Below, one piece after another: positions 22,901-37,900 of a stretch of 64,000 nt of DNA. The position numbers and the translations under genes were made by a program. Source of the DNA: Lycorma delicatula. Taxonomy: Eukaryota > Arthropoda > Insecta > Hemiptera > Fulgoridae. The stretch spans positions 81,732,515 through 81,796,514 of the forward strand of contig NC_134456.1 of assembly GCF_047948215.1 (NCBI RefSeq), in the 5' to 3' direction. Each line of letters starts with the position of its first letter. Within the stretch, counting starts at the first letter, position 1. The notes below the pieces were generated by a model. That model was not told where the DNA came from, ran no database searches, and worked only from the letters and a program-made list of their open reading frames with translations.

Positions 22901-25900
22901 TGCCTGTTCTTTCAATTCCTGGCACACTCTCACATTGTTCTCCCTTTGGTCATCGGAAAGCAGTTGTGGAATAAACTTTGCCATGACACGTCTCATGTTC
23001 AAATCTTCAGTTAGGATTTTTTGGCATGAACTTCAGGAAATTCCAGTTGTTCCTCCAATTCGTCAATAGTTCTGTAACGATCTAACAGGACTTTTTTTAA
23101 CATTTTCATCTGTTCTGGACATTGAGGGACAACCTGAACAGAGTTCATCTTCAAGTGATGTTTGGCCACTTCTGAACCAGGCAAACCACTTGTAAATTCT
23201 TGCCTGCTTAGAGCTTCCTTCCCATAAACTTCCAGAACCATTGAAACTGTTTCTGCTGTTGCTTTTTTAAACAGGAAACAGAATTTGATGTTGGTGCATT
23301 ACTCCTTAAAGTTTGTCATCGCAAAATTGCTGAGAGTACTGGAAGGGGCTTAAGAAAACAATCACTACGTCCACTGTGATAGTTTTTCATTAACGTTACC
23401 TGGCCAACTGAACAGGTAGAGTGTCTAGTAAATGTACCTAGCGGGAGAAGGCAGCACTTCTAACCCACTTTCCTTCAGAAAATAAGTCTCTTTCTTTCTT
23501 TTTTTTGGGTACCCTTCCCCATATGTACATTTATACATTTAGAAATATTTAAACTTTTAACGGATTTATCATGGTACTAATTATTCCACCTTTGATGGAT
23601 ATTACAAACTTTGTTAAAAAATTAATGTGATACTGTTTTTCAATTCCTTTCCTTTGCTTAAAGTGAAAATATATTAAAAACGTTGTAAAAAACCATACTT
23701 GACACCTAGCAGTAACTGATTTCCTTGAAAGTTGAAAGAAAAAACATTCTTGTATGCTTTAAAGTTCGCTCTTCTTCACATCGCTGTGATCATCCCTTAG
23801 CACCAGCTGGTTTCTGAGAAGAAACATAAGTGTTAGACTTAAAAAAATCGCATATACTATTAAAACAGAAGTGATGTTTTACAGAATGTAACAATGTCTC
23901 TTACAATCTCAGCCTCTTTTGACCTTTTGTATTGCAAAAACCATTTTTGTCATTGTCTTTGGCATAAAATGGGTGTACCAGAAAAGGTGGGTGATATTCC
24001 TGAAATTTGTTTTGCATTGTTGGGAATTTGAAGAAATTTATAGAGTATTCATTTCAGATCTTGTCCATTTCTGATCTTGACTTGTCTACTCCTCCAGCTC
24101 ATCTCAACATATGCATCTCCACAGTTTGCAGTATTTGTTAGTCAGCTTCTCATATTGCTCAACATTCTAATCTAGAGAAGAGTTGGTTGTACTGCTCATT
24201 TAAGTATATTTCCCTTTCAAACATGTAATCTTGAGTTAACATTGTACTCCAGAAAAGATCTTTACTTCAAATTCTTTTATTAAATAAAAATAAACAAAAA
24301 TTTATAATTTTTTTTTAGATTTTTTTCTTTGAGAAAAAAATTAAGTCATTGATAGTTTTCTTGAATTTTCTCATCAGTTTTCTGTGATGGAGTGAAGGCT
24401 TGCTATTATGCTGTTTACATTTTGTTGTGATTAATTGACTCAACTAATCAAATTAGTTTGGCCTCAACTGTAGCCAAATTACTTTAATCAATTATTTTGT
24501 GCACGCATTCTGTAAGTTAATAATAGATGATTGACTTTTTTGTTATTAATATATTGAGTGCATGCAGAAGTCAAACAAATTTAATTTTGATGTAGGTTTT
24601 TTTTGTGTTTTTGTACTATTCTTATCCTATATTATCACAATTTCAGTTAATATTCAGTTATTACTATTCAGTTAATAATATTTGAAGTAGTTCATAAAAG
24701 TAAGTTGTGATGTATTGATGGTTACAGCGTTGACTTAAATAATATAACCTATTATACTATTTAGTTTAGTAAACTACATAAATTTTATACAGGATTAAAG
24801 CACCATAAAATAATTATGAGGATTAGTCATTGATATGGGCAATAATGGGCAGGCAGGAGTAGGTTTCGTGATGAACAAGAAGATAGGGAGGAGAGTGGAG
24901 TATTTCAAGACGCATAGCGATAGAAATCATTGTAATAAGGATAAAATCAAAACCTAAACCGACAACGATTGTTAACGTCTATATGCCTACAAGCGCCCAT
25001 TATGATGATGAGGTAGAATGTGTATACGAAGGGATTGATGAAGCAATTAAACACGTAAAAGGAGATGAAAATTTAATAATAGTTGTAGATTGGAATGCAA
25101 GCATTGTAAAAGGCAAGGAAGGAAATATAGTGGGTGAATACGGGCTGGGCAAAAGGAATGAAAGAGGGGACCGACTTATAGAGTTTTGCACGAAGTATAA
25201 TTTAGTAATTGTCAACACCCAATTTAAAAATCATAATAGAAGAATATACACTTGGATAAAGCCAGGCGATACTGCAAGGTATCAGATAGATTATATCATG
25301 GTTAAGCAAAGATTTAGAAATCAACTCGTTGACTGCAAAACTTACCCTGGAGCAGACATTGATAGCGACCATAATTTGGTGATAATGAAATGTAGATTGG
25401 GGTTTAAAAACCTGAAGAAAAGGTGTCAGATGAATCGGTGGAATTTAGAGAAGCTTGAGGAAGAGGAGGTAAAGAAGATTTTTGAGGAGGACATCGCAAG
25501 AGGTCTGAGTAAAAAAGATAAGGTAGAAAATGTAGAAGAAGAATGGGAGAATGTTAAAAAGGAAATTCTTAAATCAGCAGAAGCAAACTTAGGCGGAATA
25601 AAGAGAACTGGTAGAAAACCTTGGGTTTCAGACGATATATTGCAGCTGATGGATGAACGTAGAAAATATAAGAATGCTAGTGATGAAGAAAGTAAAAGGA
25701 ACTATCGGCAATTAAGAAATGCTATAAACAGGAAGTGCAAACTGGCGAAAGAAGAGTGGATTAAAGAAAAGTGTTCAGAAGTGGAAAGAGAAATGAACAT
25801 TGGTAAAATACACGGAGCATACAGGAAAGTTAAGGAAAATTTTGGGGTACATAAATTAAAATCTAATAATGTGTTAAAAAAATATGGTACACCAATATAT

Positions 25901-28900
25901 AATACGAAAGGTAAAGTTGATAGATGGGTGGAATATATTGAAGAGTTATACGGAGGAAGTGAATTAGAAAATAGTGTTATAGAGGAAGAAGAGGAAGTTG
26001 AGGAGGATGAAATGAGAGAAACAATACTGAGATCTGAATTTAAGAGAGCATTAAAAGATTTAAATGGGAGAAAGGCTCCTGGAATAGACGGAATACCTTT
26101 AGAATTACTGCGCAGTGCAGGTGAGGAAGCGATTGATATATTATACAAACTGGTGTGTAATATTTATGAAAAAGGGGAAGTTCCGTCAGACTTCAAAAAG
26201 AGTGTTATAGTCATGATACCAAAGAAAGCAGGGGCAGATAAATGTGAAGAATACAGAACAATTAGTTTAATTAGTCATGCATCAAAAATCTTAACTAGAA
26301 TTCTATACAGAAGAATTGAGATGAGAGTGGTGGAAGTGTTAGGAGAAGACCAATTTGGTTTCAGGAAAAGTATAGGGACAAGGGAAGCAATTTTAGGCCT
26401 CAGATTAATAGTAGAAGGAAGATTAAAGAAAAACAAACCAACATACTTGGCGTTTATAGACCTTGAAAAGGCATTCGATAACGTAGACTGGAATAAAATG
26501 TTCCAGTCTGAGTCCAGAAAAATTGTGTAGGCAGGTCACGTTTGGAATATGTAAAACAAATTGTTAGGGATGTAGTATGTAGAGGGTATACTGAAATGAA
26601 ACGACTAGCATTAGATAGGGAATCTTGGAGAGCTGCATCAAACCAGTCAAATGACTGAAGACAAAAAAAAAGTCATTGATAGTTAGAAAACTATGTTTAT
26701 GGTTTTCTATTCAATAAAGTAGCACAAATTTGCCATAAGGAGAAATCCTAGCATTACATCTGTTATTTTTTTTATTCTGTTGATATTTTCTTCTAAGGTG
26801 GCCCTAAGCATTTTTGATGTAGTTTATGATTTAGAAGTATACAAAAAGGAGTATTATTTATGATATTTTATATTCCTTTCTTAATAGTTAGTTTTATTTT
26901 TTGCTAACATAAATGTGTTTTACTTTTCATAATCAAAATTTGGTAGAAAATTACTGTCATTTTGTGGATGTACATTTTATTATTTTTTTCAGGAAGCTGA
27001 ACAAGCTGGTGAAATGGGTGGTGTGATAATTCATACGGCTATAGCAAATAGAATGATAGGAGAAGTATATATATCACTTGATAAACCGGCTGAAGGAATC
27101 AAGCATATGTTAAAATATTTAGGTATGTTATAGAATGTGATAAGTGGAAGTACTGCTCATTTAAGTATATTTCCCTTTCAAATATGTAATCTTGAGTTAA
27201 CATAGTACTCCTTTATCTTCATCCTATAAAATATGTACTGTTGCATGGCAGTGTTAATCAATTTTTATTGTTTAATATTTGCAGTGCAGGCAAAGAAACA
27301 TGCTCATGTCTCACACCTCATCATCCAGAGTCAGTCTATTTTTCTGCTTTAGCATTACTTTTTTCTGACTATCAGCATTTGGCCTTTTTAATCCAGAAGA
27401 TACACACAATTTCAAAGCTATATATTTTAATTTTTATACATTTCAGTATTGTTTAATTGAAATGACTTTAATTCAGTAAACTGACTTTAACTCATACATT
27501 TGACTTTTAATCCATTTCTTATTATTTAAAAAATATATATATTGCATTCTAATCCTTTTTGAATTGTTTCTAACTAAAGATAATTTGCCAGACATGCGTA
27601 TTTGAAAATGTTATTTACTGAAATTTAAATGATGCACATAATTTTCATAATTACTGCCTGTTTATAATTACATTCAAAATGGATTGAAATGTAAGCTCTG
27701 TTGTAGAGTCATTAGTCTGACGATCATTCAGTTATTGAATTTTTAGCAAATTAATCATAAAATTGTCATCTTTTATCTTTTTATTAATTATACTTATAAA
27801 AAAATTACTGTGCCTAAGGACAGTTTTTACAGTTTTGTTTTTGCACATTTACTCCCTTTCCTCATTCTGAACAATTATGAAAAGGCATTGATGTAGCTAT
27901 TATTGTTTTACATGACGCTGAGTATGGAATAGTGTATTGTGAAGATCTGTAGATTATTAAAAACAGTTTTCATTGCATGTCAGTGCTTCCGTGGTAGTGA
28001 ATGGGTTAACTTGTATATATTTTTTATCTATCTGTTTATCATATTTGTAGGTAGTCAATAGGCTGTCAAATAAAAATTAAATGTGTTAACTTTTGATGTA
28101 ATTGGTTATGTGGTTCCAGAAGATCATTTAGTATACCTAGTCAGCCCAGACACAAATTTAACATTTTATTTGTTCTCTGAATCAAATGTAATTTTGTAAA
28201 TATAAATTAAATTAAATTTTGATTTGTAATTAATGTTATTGCAAATTTTTATTTCTTTTATTTTTTAAAGAATTATCCAAAGCAAGTGGTGATCTAAAAG
28301 AAGAACAGCGTGCATTAGCTTCACTTGCTCGTGCCTACTTTGTCCATGCAGAAATTTTAAGTCCTTGTCAAGAGCGTGAAAAGTCTTTAAAAGAAGCAGA
28401 AGAGTGCAACATGCAGAGTCTTATGATCTGTGATCGGTAAGTTTAGTTTACTTTTTGTTGATTTCTTTTAAGTTTTAGATTATTGATGTTTATACCTAAA
28501 TCTGTGTTTTTACAAACTTTATATACTGGCACAAGTCTGAGCTTGAAATTAAGTGATTTCTATTGCCTTTACGTCAGCATCCTTCTTTTGACTTAGACTG
28601 TCTTAAACAGTATCTTGTAATGTTTTACTCTACACTTGCTTTTGTATCTTTTTATTTTATCAGCAGAAGTTTTTATATAATAAATCACATGTATTTTAAA
28701 TGTTAATAAAGTACTTTTTAATAGTTGTTTGACTTAGCTTGTTTTATGTTTTAACAATCAGATTTTAGTAGTACAATTAAAATTCAACTTTATTATATTT
28801 GCCTAAGTCTAAGCTAAGTCTGAGTAAACAAATTTCAATGGCTTAGTTGATTTTGAGAAAATTTGATACTTTTGAGTTATTTTAACTAATGCAGCTGATT

Positions 28901-31900
28901 TTACACAAATTATATATTTACAGGGTTCTAAAAATGTAAGCATATGACTCCAATGTCTCAGATTCTTTTTTCAGGAAGTAGTCTTATATTAAGCCATGAC
29001 CCAAAAAAATTTCAAAGCGAGTCTTTTTTTCCTGACAATATTTAGTTCCAAAGTTAAGATTTTGTGTATTTATAATGTAGATTTTCAAGTAATTTTTTAA
29101 GCAGTTTCCTTCAGTATACTCCAAAATATGGTGGACATAAAATATAGTGTTTTATACAGATTAATGTGGTTTTTTTTTTAAACTCTATATCTTTAACTTT
29201 TATCGGCAACTATCTTTGAGTGATCTGTAATGGATTGACCTTATTGGTGCTCAGTAATATATCATATTAGAATGTTTAAATTTTTTCATTAGTCGTTGCT
29301 GGTTTTCCCTTTCCCTTTCTTTATTGTTTTTGTTGTTTGCATGGTTCTCACAGGCAGGAAAAGTCAGGAAATATAAACTTAGTTAGGAAAAGTCAGGAAT
29401 TTTTACAGATCAGGAAAAATGCAAAACATTTCAGAGAATTTCATTTTTGTTACTGAATTAATTTTAATGATGTTAATTATTAATAAAGTACTTTTTAAGT
29501 AATACCAAAATATACTTGATATACACTTTCCTGCATCAGGAAGTGGTGACCCCATCATCCAGCACATTGCAACTATGTGCATCAAGCAGTCATTAACATG
29601 TCCTGTTCTTACATTTCGTAATTTTTTTTTGTAAATTAAAGGAGAAATATTCCAAATTGTAGTTAATTTTTTCACTGGTGAAATTTTAACAAAAAGTTAC
29701 CATTGAAAAACTTAAAGGTTGTTAACTGTTTTCTTGGAATTTCTCTCAAGCCTCCAAGACCTTTTTTTGTATTCTAGGTGATTAAGAGCTTTTAAATGGC
29801 ATCTAAAAAGACTGTTTAATGGCCCGTGCGTAGATATAAACCTACACCTAGAATTCAGTTGGGAGGTTGTATGAGATTTGTATCTGATGAGGTTGTATGT
29901 ATATCATACTTTTTGTGATGTGTGTAAAAAATATTTTCGACTGGGCAATACGGACTGAAAGGCAGTGACTTCACACAGTAAAGGAATACAGCATAATAAA
30001 ATAATTAAGATAAGAAATTCTCAGCCTTCACTGAAAACATTTTTAATTATTACAATATCTTATCTTCTCATAGTCTATTGGACTATGTTTCATATCGATT
30101 ACACGATATCTTCCAGTGATACTTCAACTCAGCAGACTAAAATTTTGATCAACAGTTGTGAGAACAGTGGCTGTGATACATCTGTGTATTCTTTGCCTGG
30201 ATCTTCTGGTCAGAGTAATAGCATTTCAGCAGCAAATGATAATTTGAATCCTTAACTTCATTTACACAGAATGACAGCACAATTACTTTTAGTTATAAAG
30301 ACAATGTTTCTAAGGTGGAGATTATTTGGGTTCAAAATTGTTGTGCAAAGTAAGTTATCCTTAAGTTCACTTGAAGATATTGGTACAACTTTTAAAATTA
30401 TGTTTTCTGATAGTTGTATAGCATCAAAATTCCAGCTTGGAGCTACTAAATGCTCTTATGTCATCAGTTATAGCCGTGCATCATACTTTGATGGCATTTT
30501 GTAAAATCAGCTGCGTGTTGTTGTGTTAAGTATGTGGTCTGCTTTGTTTTTGATGAAGCATTAAATAAAATTGTTCAAAGGGGTCAAATGGACATATTTG
30601 TGCAATTTTTAGATACAGAAACAAATAAAGTATGAACAAGGTATTATAACAGTATATTTTTGGGAAAGCCCACTGCTCAACATCTCAATGGTTTCGTAGA
30701 AGGTATTTACCCTCTAGATAAAAATAAAATGTTACAAATATCTATAGATTGACCAAATGTGAATTCAAGCTTTTTTTAAATGTTCACTGATCAGCAGATT
30801 TAGGAATACCCTGAAGGAAAGCGTTTGGTAAATATTGGTGTTTGTGGTTTACATATTGTAAATAGAGCCATGAAAACAGGGATTGAATCTGTCAAATGGA
30901 GTATTCATACCTTTTTTAAGAGATCTTTACTTGTTTAATGATAGTCCAGCATGGTGTGCTGAATTTACCTCAATCACAGGAAATAATAAATTTTCTTTAA
31001 AATACTGTATGACTAGATGGTTAGATAATGTGAAATGCTTAGAACGAGCCTTGATAATTTTGAATGATGTAAAGAAATTTATTAATAAAGCAAAGAAACT
31101 TCAATCTAAGCCATGCACCATTGTTGGTTGAGCATTGCAAAGACAGATTCCTAAAAAAATAAAATATGTTTACATTTTACAGAGTAAATTGCAGTATCCT
31201 AACATTATGAAACTCAGGAAATTTTTACTAAATTGGTCAAAAAAGTCTGGAAAACCCAAATTTAAAATTTGGTTTGTGTATAAACGAACTCTAGTTTATG
31301 TGTAATATCTTGGAGTTATTAATGAAGAAAACTTGACCTGATTTAAATATGTTGAATCTAAAAATAGTTTGACAGTTTTGCTTAACGTTAATGAATATTT
31401 TAGTAGATTTAGAAAATAATTACTTTGTTACTTTTATAATATTAAAAACAAATATTTATTTTATAAGTTAAATTGTTGATTTTAATTTGAGTTATGTTGG
31501 GTTAAAGTAAGTCCAAATATAGTTAGTGTTTTGTGTTAAATTTCAGAGTTAAATGGTAGAGCAGTCTTGGTGGCTACTACTCAGTTTTTCATACAAAGTT
31601 TCTGGGTTCAAATCCCAGACAGGTATATTCATATGCTGCAAAATGCCTATAATGTATTCCTCCACAAGCATCAAGCCTACATGTTTTATTAATCATTTTA
31701 AAAAAATTTGAATATTTAAATTTTGGCTTAAATTAGTGTCATTGTGGTTTGAAACTTTATTTTTTATTGTTTGTTGTTGTTTCTCATATTCATATTGCTT
31801 AAGGTATTACTACGATATGTACATTTAAATTAATTTATTGTTACTTATAATTAATAATGTTATTCAATGTAATTTTTTTGCAAAATTGTCAAGGTTGGTC

Positions 31901-34900
31901 AAATAAAAAAAAATAATCTGTAAAATGTTCTACATACGCATTTAGTAGCCAAGAAATACACAAAATTGTATTATACATTAAATAAGAACAAAAATATATC
32001 TGCTCGTAAGGTATAGTTAATTTTTTTTTGTAAATTAAATTTTTTTAATAGGTTCATTAATATTTTGATAGGTTCAAATATTACTGTGTATTTTATGATT
32101 TTTAAATAAGGTGCAATTTTAGGCTGTATTAAAATATTTGAATTTTGCTGTAAAATAGTTTATTAAAACATATATTGTGAAATTAATTTAATTTGCCCTC
32201 CTCTTTCACTTTCAGTACATTTCCTTTTATATGTTGTAAACTGATGTTGTAAAATGAATATATCAATGTGATGTGTAAAAATGTAAGTAGCCATACATAT
32301 TTCTAATATGGTATGCTTTTTATTTTCTTTAGGTTAAAAGATATCTCTAGTAATAAAGATATAGCTGAAATGAAGTCAAGAGTTTATCTGAACTTAGGAC
32401 TTGTTATGGAAGCTCAAGACTATACTGATAATGCTATTAAATATTTAGAAAAGGTATGATACTTAAAATATTATTTTGTTACTATTACTGGTACAATAAA
32501 CAAATTAACTGTACATTCATCAAAATTTCCATCTTCCTTTCTTTAATGTGATGGTTTTCTAAACAGGATGTGGAAAGTGTACTAGGTGAAGACAAACTTA
32601 TTTCAGAAAAAAAAGAAATATGAGAAGTTAATTTTAGCCCAATATATAGATTGATTTTAGAAAGAAGCTGAATAAAAACAAAGCCAACATTTATAATTGT
32701 AGATCTTAAAAAAGTGCTTTGTAATATTGAATGGAATATTTAAAATTACAATAGAAATATTTTTGAATATAGAAAAGCTGAGTTGTTTGTAATTAATATA
32801 AGAATCAGGTACAAGAAAAATAAAAATGATTATGTTTATTTATGGCCAGCTATGGTAAAAAGGAAAGAGTCAAGGATGAGGCATTCATTACTTGTCAATC
32901 TCTTTGTGGAAGAAGTAATGTAAGAAGTGTAAGAAAATTTTAAATTTGTAACAGTAAATATTTGAACCTATTATTTTGATTGAAATTAGGAATTAGTAGT
33001 GAATGGGATAAATTCATTGCTTGAGAAGTTCAGATTGTTAGTAACGAAAGTAAAGTGATTGAAGTAAAGGAAGTGCATTAACAGTAAACTTCAAATTTTC
33101 TGGCTGATAGTTTACTAATTAAATGAAGGATAATGTAGTATTTAAAAAGTTAATAATCAGGCTAATGACATTATTTAAAAGAAAAATTTAATTTTACTAG
33201 ACAAGAGGTTTTATACTTTGAAATGTATGCCTTTTGTTCATAAATTGTAAGAAAAACTAGTTTAAATATTACTTATATGAATTGTGTGTTTAGATGTGCT
33301 ATAATAGTTTTGTTACAGTTTGTTCATGATCCTTTTTGTAGCACATGTTTGGTTCACTTATAACAGCTGTCTAATTTGTTGTGTTCTGCGACATTTGCAC
33401 AAAACAGTATAGATATGTTATTGCTCAACTACTGTCCTGGAGTTCATGACTCAATTTTGAATACCTTTAAAATCTTATGGAACATTTGGTTCTTTAAAAG
33501 TACAGGCAAAATCTGATGATGGAGTTTTCAGAGTTGTAGACTTTTTTAATGTAACTTTATTCTTATGATTGGGATTGCCACTTTAGGCTAGCCCGTAAAA
33601 TTAATTCTTACTTTTTTGGTCTTACAGTTTTTTAAATTTTTTCTTCAAACTATTCTACAATAAAGTTCTTCAACAATATTGAAGAAGTAATATTTTGCAA
33701 TATTATACATTTATTGAATTATACCACTCACCTGTGACATCACAACATAGACAACTACAACAGCTGTATGTCAGTGCTACATTAGTGCTCCTTGGGCTGA
33801 GAGGTGGTATTATTGACCCAGTATACCCACTTAGCCACTAGTTTATTTATTCTTTGTGATGGTGTGCGATTTTGCAAATATTATTTTTTAACTGTTAACA
33901 AACATGCTTAAGAAAAATAAAACAATAGTTCTTCAAACTATTCTACAAACAAGTTAGAAATGCTTGTTTTGTAAATATTATTTATTACTAATTAAGTTTT
34001 TATTATTTACTTATTCTTTAAATTTTTTATTTTACTTTTTTCAGATATGAACTGATGATTATTTAACATAATGATGATGTAATTCTAGATTTTTAGAACA
34101 TTCTTTGTAATTGGTTTTTGATTTTCCTATTTATTTCAATGATCGTTTAACATAGTTGTTTCTTTGTGCGTTCTAAGACTTGTAAACACAAAATTATGAT
34201 TTTTAAAATCCATGTGTTTGGGTGACGATGTAACAAAAAGGTTTGATATAAATGAGCATTTTCTTCTTTAATCTGAGTTACTGAAAGAAAATAATTTTTA
34301 GACTATATTTTATTTCCAGTAAAGACTAATTTTATAGCTCAGGTTTTACGTATTTGGACCAACAGAATTAGGCGTTTACAAGAAGGTTTTTAGGCTGAGG
34401 TATATAAAAATAAACTTGTTCTTTTCTAAATTTACTCTAAATTCTATTACTTTATATCATTTAATTCATTACTTGTTAACAAAGTAATTACTTTTGTTGC
34501 ATATGGCTGGATATATGACCTAGAAATTTTGTTTTTGAGGAAATAATTATGCATGCTTTTTGTATCGTGTGTGCATCATTTACTTGAAGATTTCAGAAAT
34601 CATGCACTCAATAATTTCAAAGTTAATATTTATTTTTTAGGCAGTCTACATATGTCGTAGTTTGGATTTATGGGAAGAATTATGTTTGAGTTATAGAAAT
34701 ATAGGTATTTCTTATAGAAATTCTGGTGATACAGATAAGGCTCTAAAGGCATTTGATCTCGGTTTAATGGCTGCTGAAAGACTTTCTGATAAAGCAAAGT
34801 CTATGTCTGATATACTGTTATTGAAAGCAGGGGTAAGTTGTATGTTAAATTATTTATGTTAATTATAGAGGGTGGCCCAACTGTTAATCAAAGTAAAAAA

Positions 34901-37900
34901 AATATTATAATGAATGATAATCTATAATATTACTATGAAAATACAGTCGTTAGTTGATGGGTAAGGCAGGGAATTTAACACAAGTAAAATAGCAGTTGCT
35001 CAACGTTTTTTATGAAAACCTAATTTATGAAGATAAATTGGAAAAAAATATTTTACTGCAATCTGTGAATCAGATAAAAAAGCAAACTAACTTAGGATAT
35101 ATTTATCATTAGAACCAAACCAGATAATCTGCTTGAATGTAAAACCTCAGGGACAAAAATGTAAGAAAACTTTCTTGCTCTATAAAATAGTCAACAACAA
35201 TGGAAATGTGTTATGAGCCACATGAATCTGGATAGATTCATTGCCATGAACTATGTGGAGAACACTGTTATGTGAGGATTTAAAGCTTGTCAACCTGACA
35301 AAAAAAAGCTAAGATAACTTCCACATTGTAGTGAATGTTTGGTAGTAAATATTTTAAAAAACTGATCAGTCTGAATTACAATATCGCCTACTAGACTAGA
35401 ATCTGTTATAAGTAAACAGGGATGCGTATCAAGTATTGGTCATTATATTAATTAAATTAAGTTAATTCAATGATTCTAACTAAAGCACGTGTGCATACTA
35501 TATTTCATTTGTGTGGGTATGGTGGTACTTTAAATTGGTGGCAGCCACTCTAAATTCTTTTTTACACTTTAAATATTATTCATTTATTGAATTATACCAC
35601 TCACCTGTGACATCACAACATAGACGACTATAACAGCTGTATGTCAGTGCTACATTAGTGCTCCTTGTGCTGAGAGGGGGTATTATTAACCCAGTATACC
35701 CACTTAGCCACTAGTTTATTTATTCTTTGTGGTGGGTGTGCAATTTTGCAAATATTATTTTTTAATTGTTAACAAACATGCCTAAGAAAAATAAGACATT
35801 AATTAGGCAAAATCTCAAGATGATGACCTTGCTGTACAGCCCTACCCCCTTGACCTTTTAAGTTGAAAATTTAATGACATTAATGCCTCATTTGTAGAAG
35901 TAGTCTGACCAAATTTGGTCAAAATCAGTCCTGTAGTTCTGGAGATATAAGGATTGTGACACTTAATGCACATGAACATACAGACATACATGTAAATATG
36001 TTAACATTTGGAAAATTTCTATCTGGTTTTATGGGTTCCTTAGGTGTCAAAACATCAAGATATGGTGAAAACCACATATGCCCAAATTGGACCAGTTACA
36101 ATACTTTTCCTTCTAAAGCTAGATAGAAAGTGAAAGAGAGATATTGAGTAATAATTTGATCATCCACTTTAATACCTTTACTGGCTTGTTTTAAAAGGTA
36201 GAGAGTAAAAGTGGTAGATATATTTAAAAGTTCATTGTTTTCATCTTTGTTATGCAGTTTACTGTAAAAATTGGCTTTAGCTTGCAATTCATGTTCTGGT
36301 TGATTTTTCAAATGCATCACCATAAAAAGAGAACATACATTCTGTTAATCTTTGAGATGCCTTAAATACCATATTAACTTAGATTAAAATTTGTACTTTG
36401 ATTTTAGTGTATCTAAAATAGTGATAGAATGATAGAATTTAACGTTCGATTTATTTAAGATTCTCTTCAAGTTTATATTAGATGTGAAAAAATTTATAAC
36501 TTAAGAAAATAATTTTTTTAAAAATAATTAATTCATGACTATATTTTTTTAAAAAATTGTAATTACATGATATTTGAAAAAGTTTTTAATGTAAATTATT
36601 AGCTGCATGAATTTAATTTCTGTAATACTAATTTGTTTTCAAATTGACTAACTTATTTTTAAATAAAATACTATTTTATTTTTTGTATTGAAAATGTGGT
36701 TTCACTTTGTTAATTTATTAATAAATTTATTCTTAGTTGCTTGTAATCTAATATTGTTTCAGTTGTTTATTAAAAATGAAGCATAATTTTTTTACTCGTA
36801 CTTGCCCTAATAAATGAAATTAAATCCAACCCCTTACAAGCTTAAAAAGTAAATACTGGAAAAAAGAAGAATAAATGTGTATGTACACCCTAGGATTAAT
36901 TCTGGGCTTGATAATAAATCTTTTTTGGGAATCATCATCTAAACAAAATCTATAAAAGAGTTTTTATTCTACAAAAGAAAGCCAAAATGATGAAAATAAA
37001 AGATACAAAACAGAGTAGGCAACTTTTAAAGATCTGATGTATAAGTTCACAGAACAAAACTGTTTTAAATGTAAACCATCTTATTAGGGTCATATTTTTT
37101 TAAGAAACTCATATTTTTCATTGGTGAAAAACACAAAACCTTTTTATAAAAAGCTAAAGCGGTTTTTAATTGAAAAATGTTTCTATTCTATTGAAGTAAT
37201 TCCTTTCCTTTCTAATAATAAATGATTTAGAAAGTTGTAGATGTAGGATTAGATTTAAGATAAAACTTCTAATTCACTATAATTAGTAGTGAGTCTCCAG
37301 GAGATAGTGTAAGAAAAGGAAAAACAAAGTCTGTTTTAAAGAAAATTTGTGTAAAGTGGAAACCAAAATTTTCTAGCAATTGGCATCAAGCTGATTTAAA
37401 TAATTTTGTTTCTATTTACAGGTTCTATTTGATCTTCCAGATTTTCGAGGAGCAAAACATGCACTTCATAAAGCATATAAATTGCGAACACCTGATGACA
37501 AAGATAATATGGAAGTGAAAAGAAAACTAAAAACAGGTGATACTTTACCTGATTATTGCAGTAGTTTTCTGATTATGTTTCATCCCTTGTTTTGTTTTTA
37601 GTCGATTAATAGAAGTAAGATGAAATGAGTTTATCTGTTTACTCATGTTATCTGTATGCATTTAAATAAAAAATTATACTTTTCCTAATATTATCAGTAT
37701 TAACTGACACCTAATATTACATGACTCCATATCATTCCAGGATTGGTGTTATGCATGATTATGATGTAAATTGAGGAGGTTTTTCTAGTTAGAAAAAGCT
37801 GCTGAAACTTAACCATTCTTGAACTACAGAGTGGCACATTTAAAATCAGCTTGAGAAATTGCTTGGTTTGGTGGCCACTTAGTTTAGCACATTGTAACCA

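Noticed and set aside
31554..31620. tRNA gene
   Set aside because: The T arm and A box are good but the arms are too far apart and no acceptor stem pairs; called as a SINE head.
34866..35500. Transposon suggested by AGAGGGTGGCCC
   Set aside because: No matching inverted end or transposase segment was found.
36096..36323. 75-codon minus-strand frame ending [13 protein letters not shown] as a gene
   Set aside because: It abuts repeat-like DNA and looks like a transposon fragment, but I could not name it.
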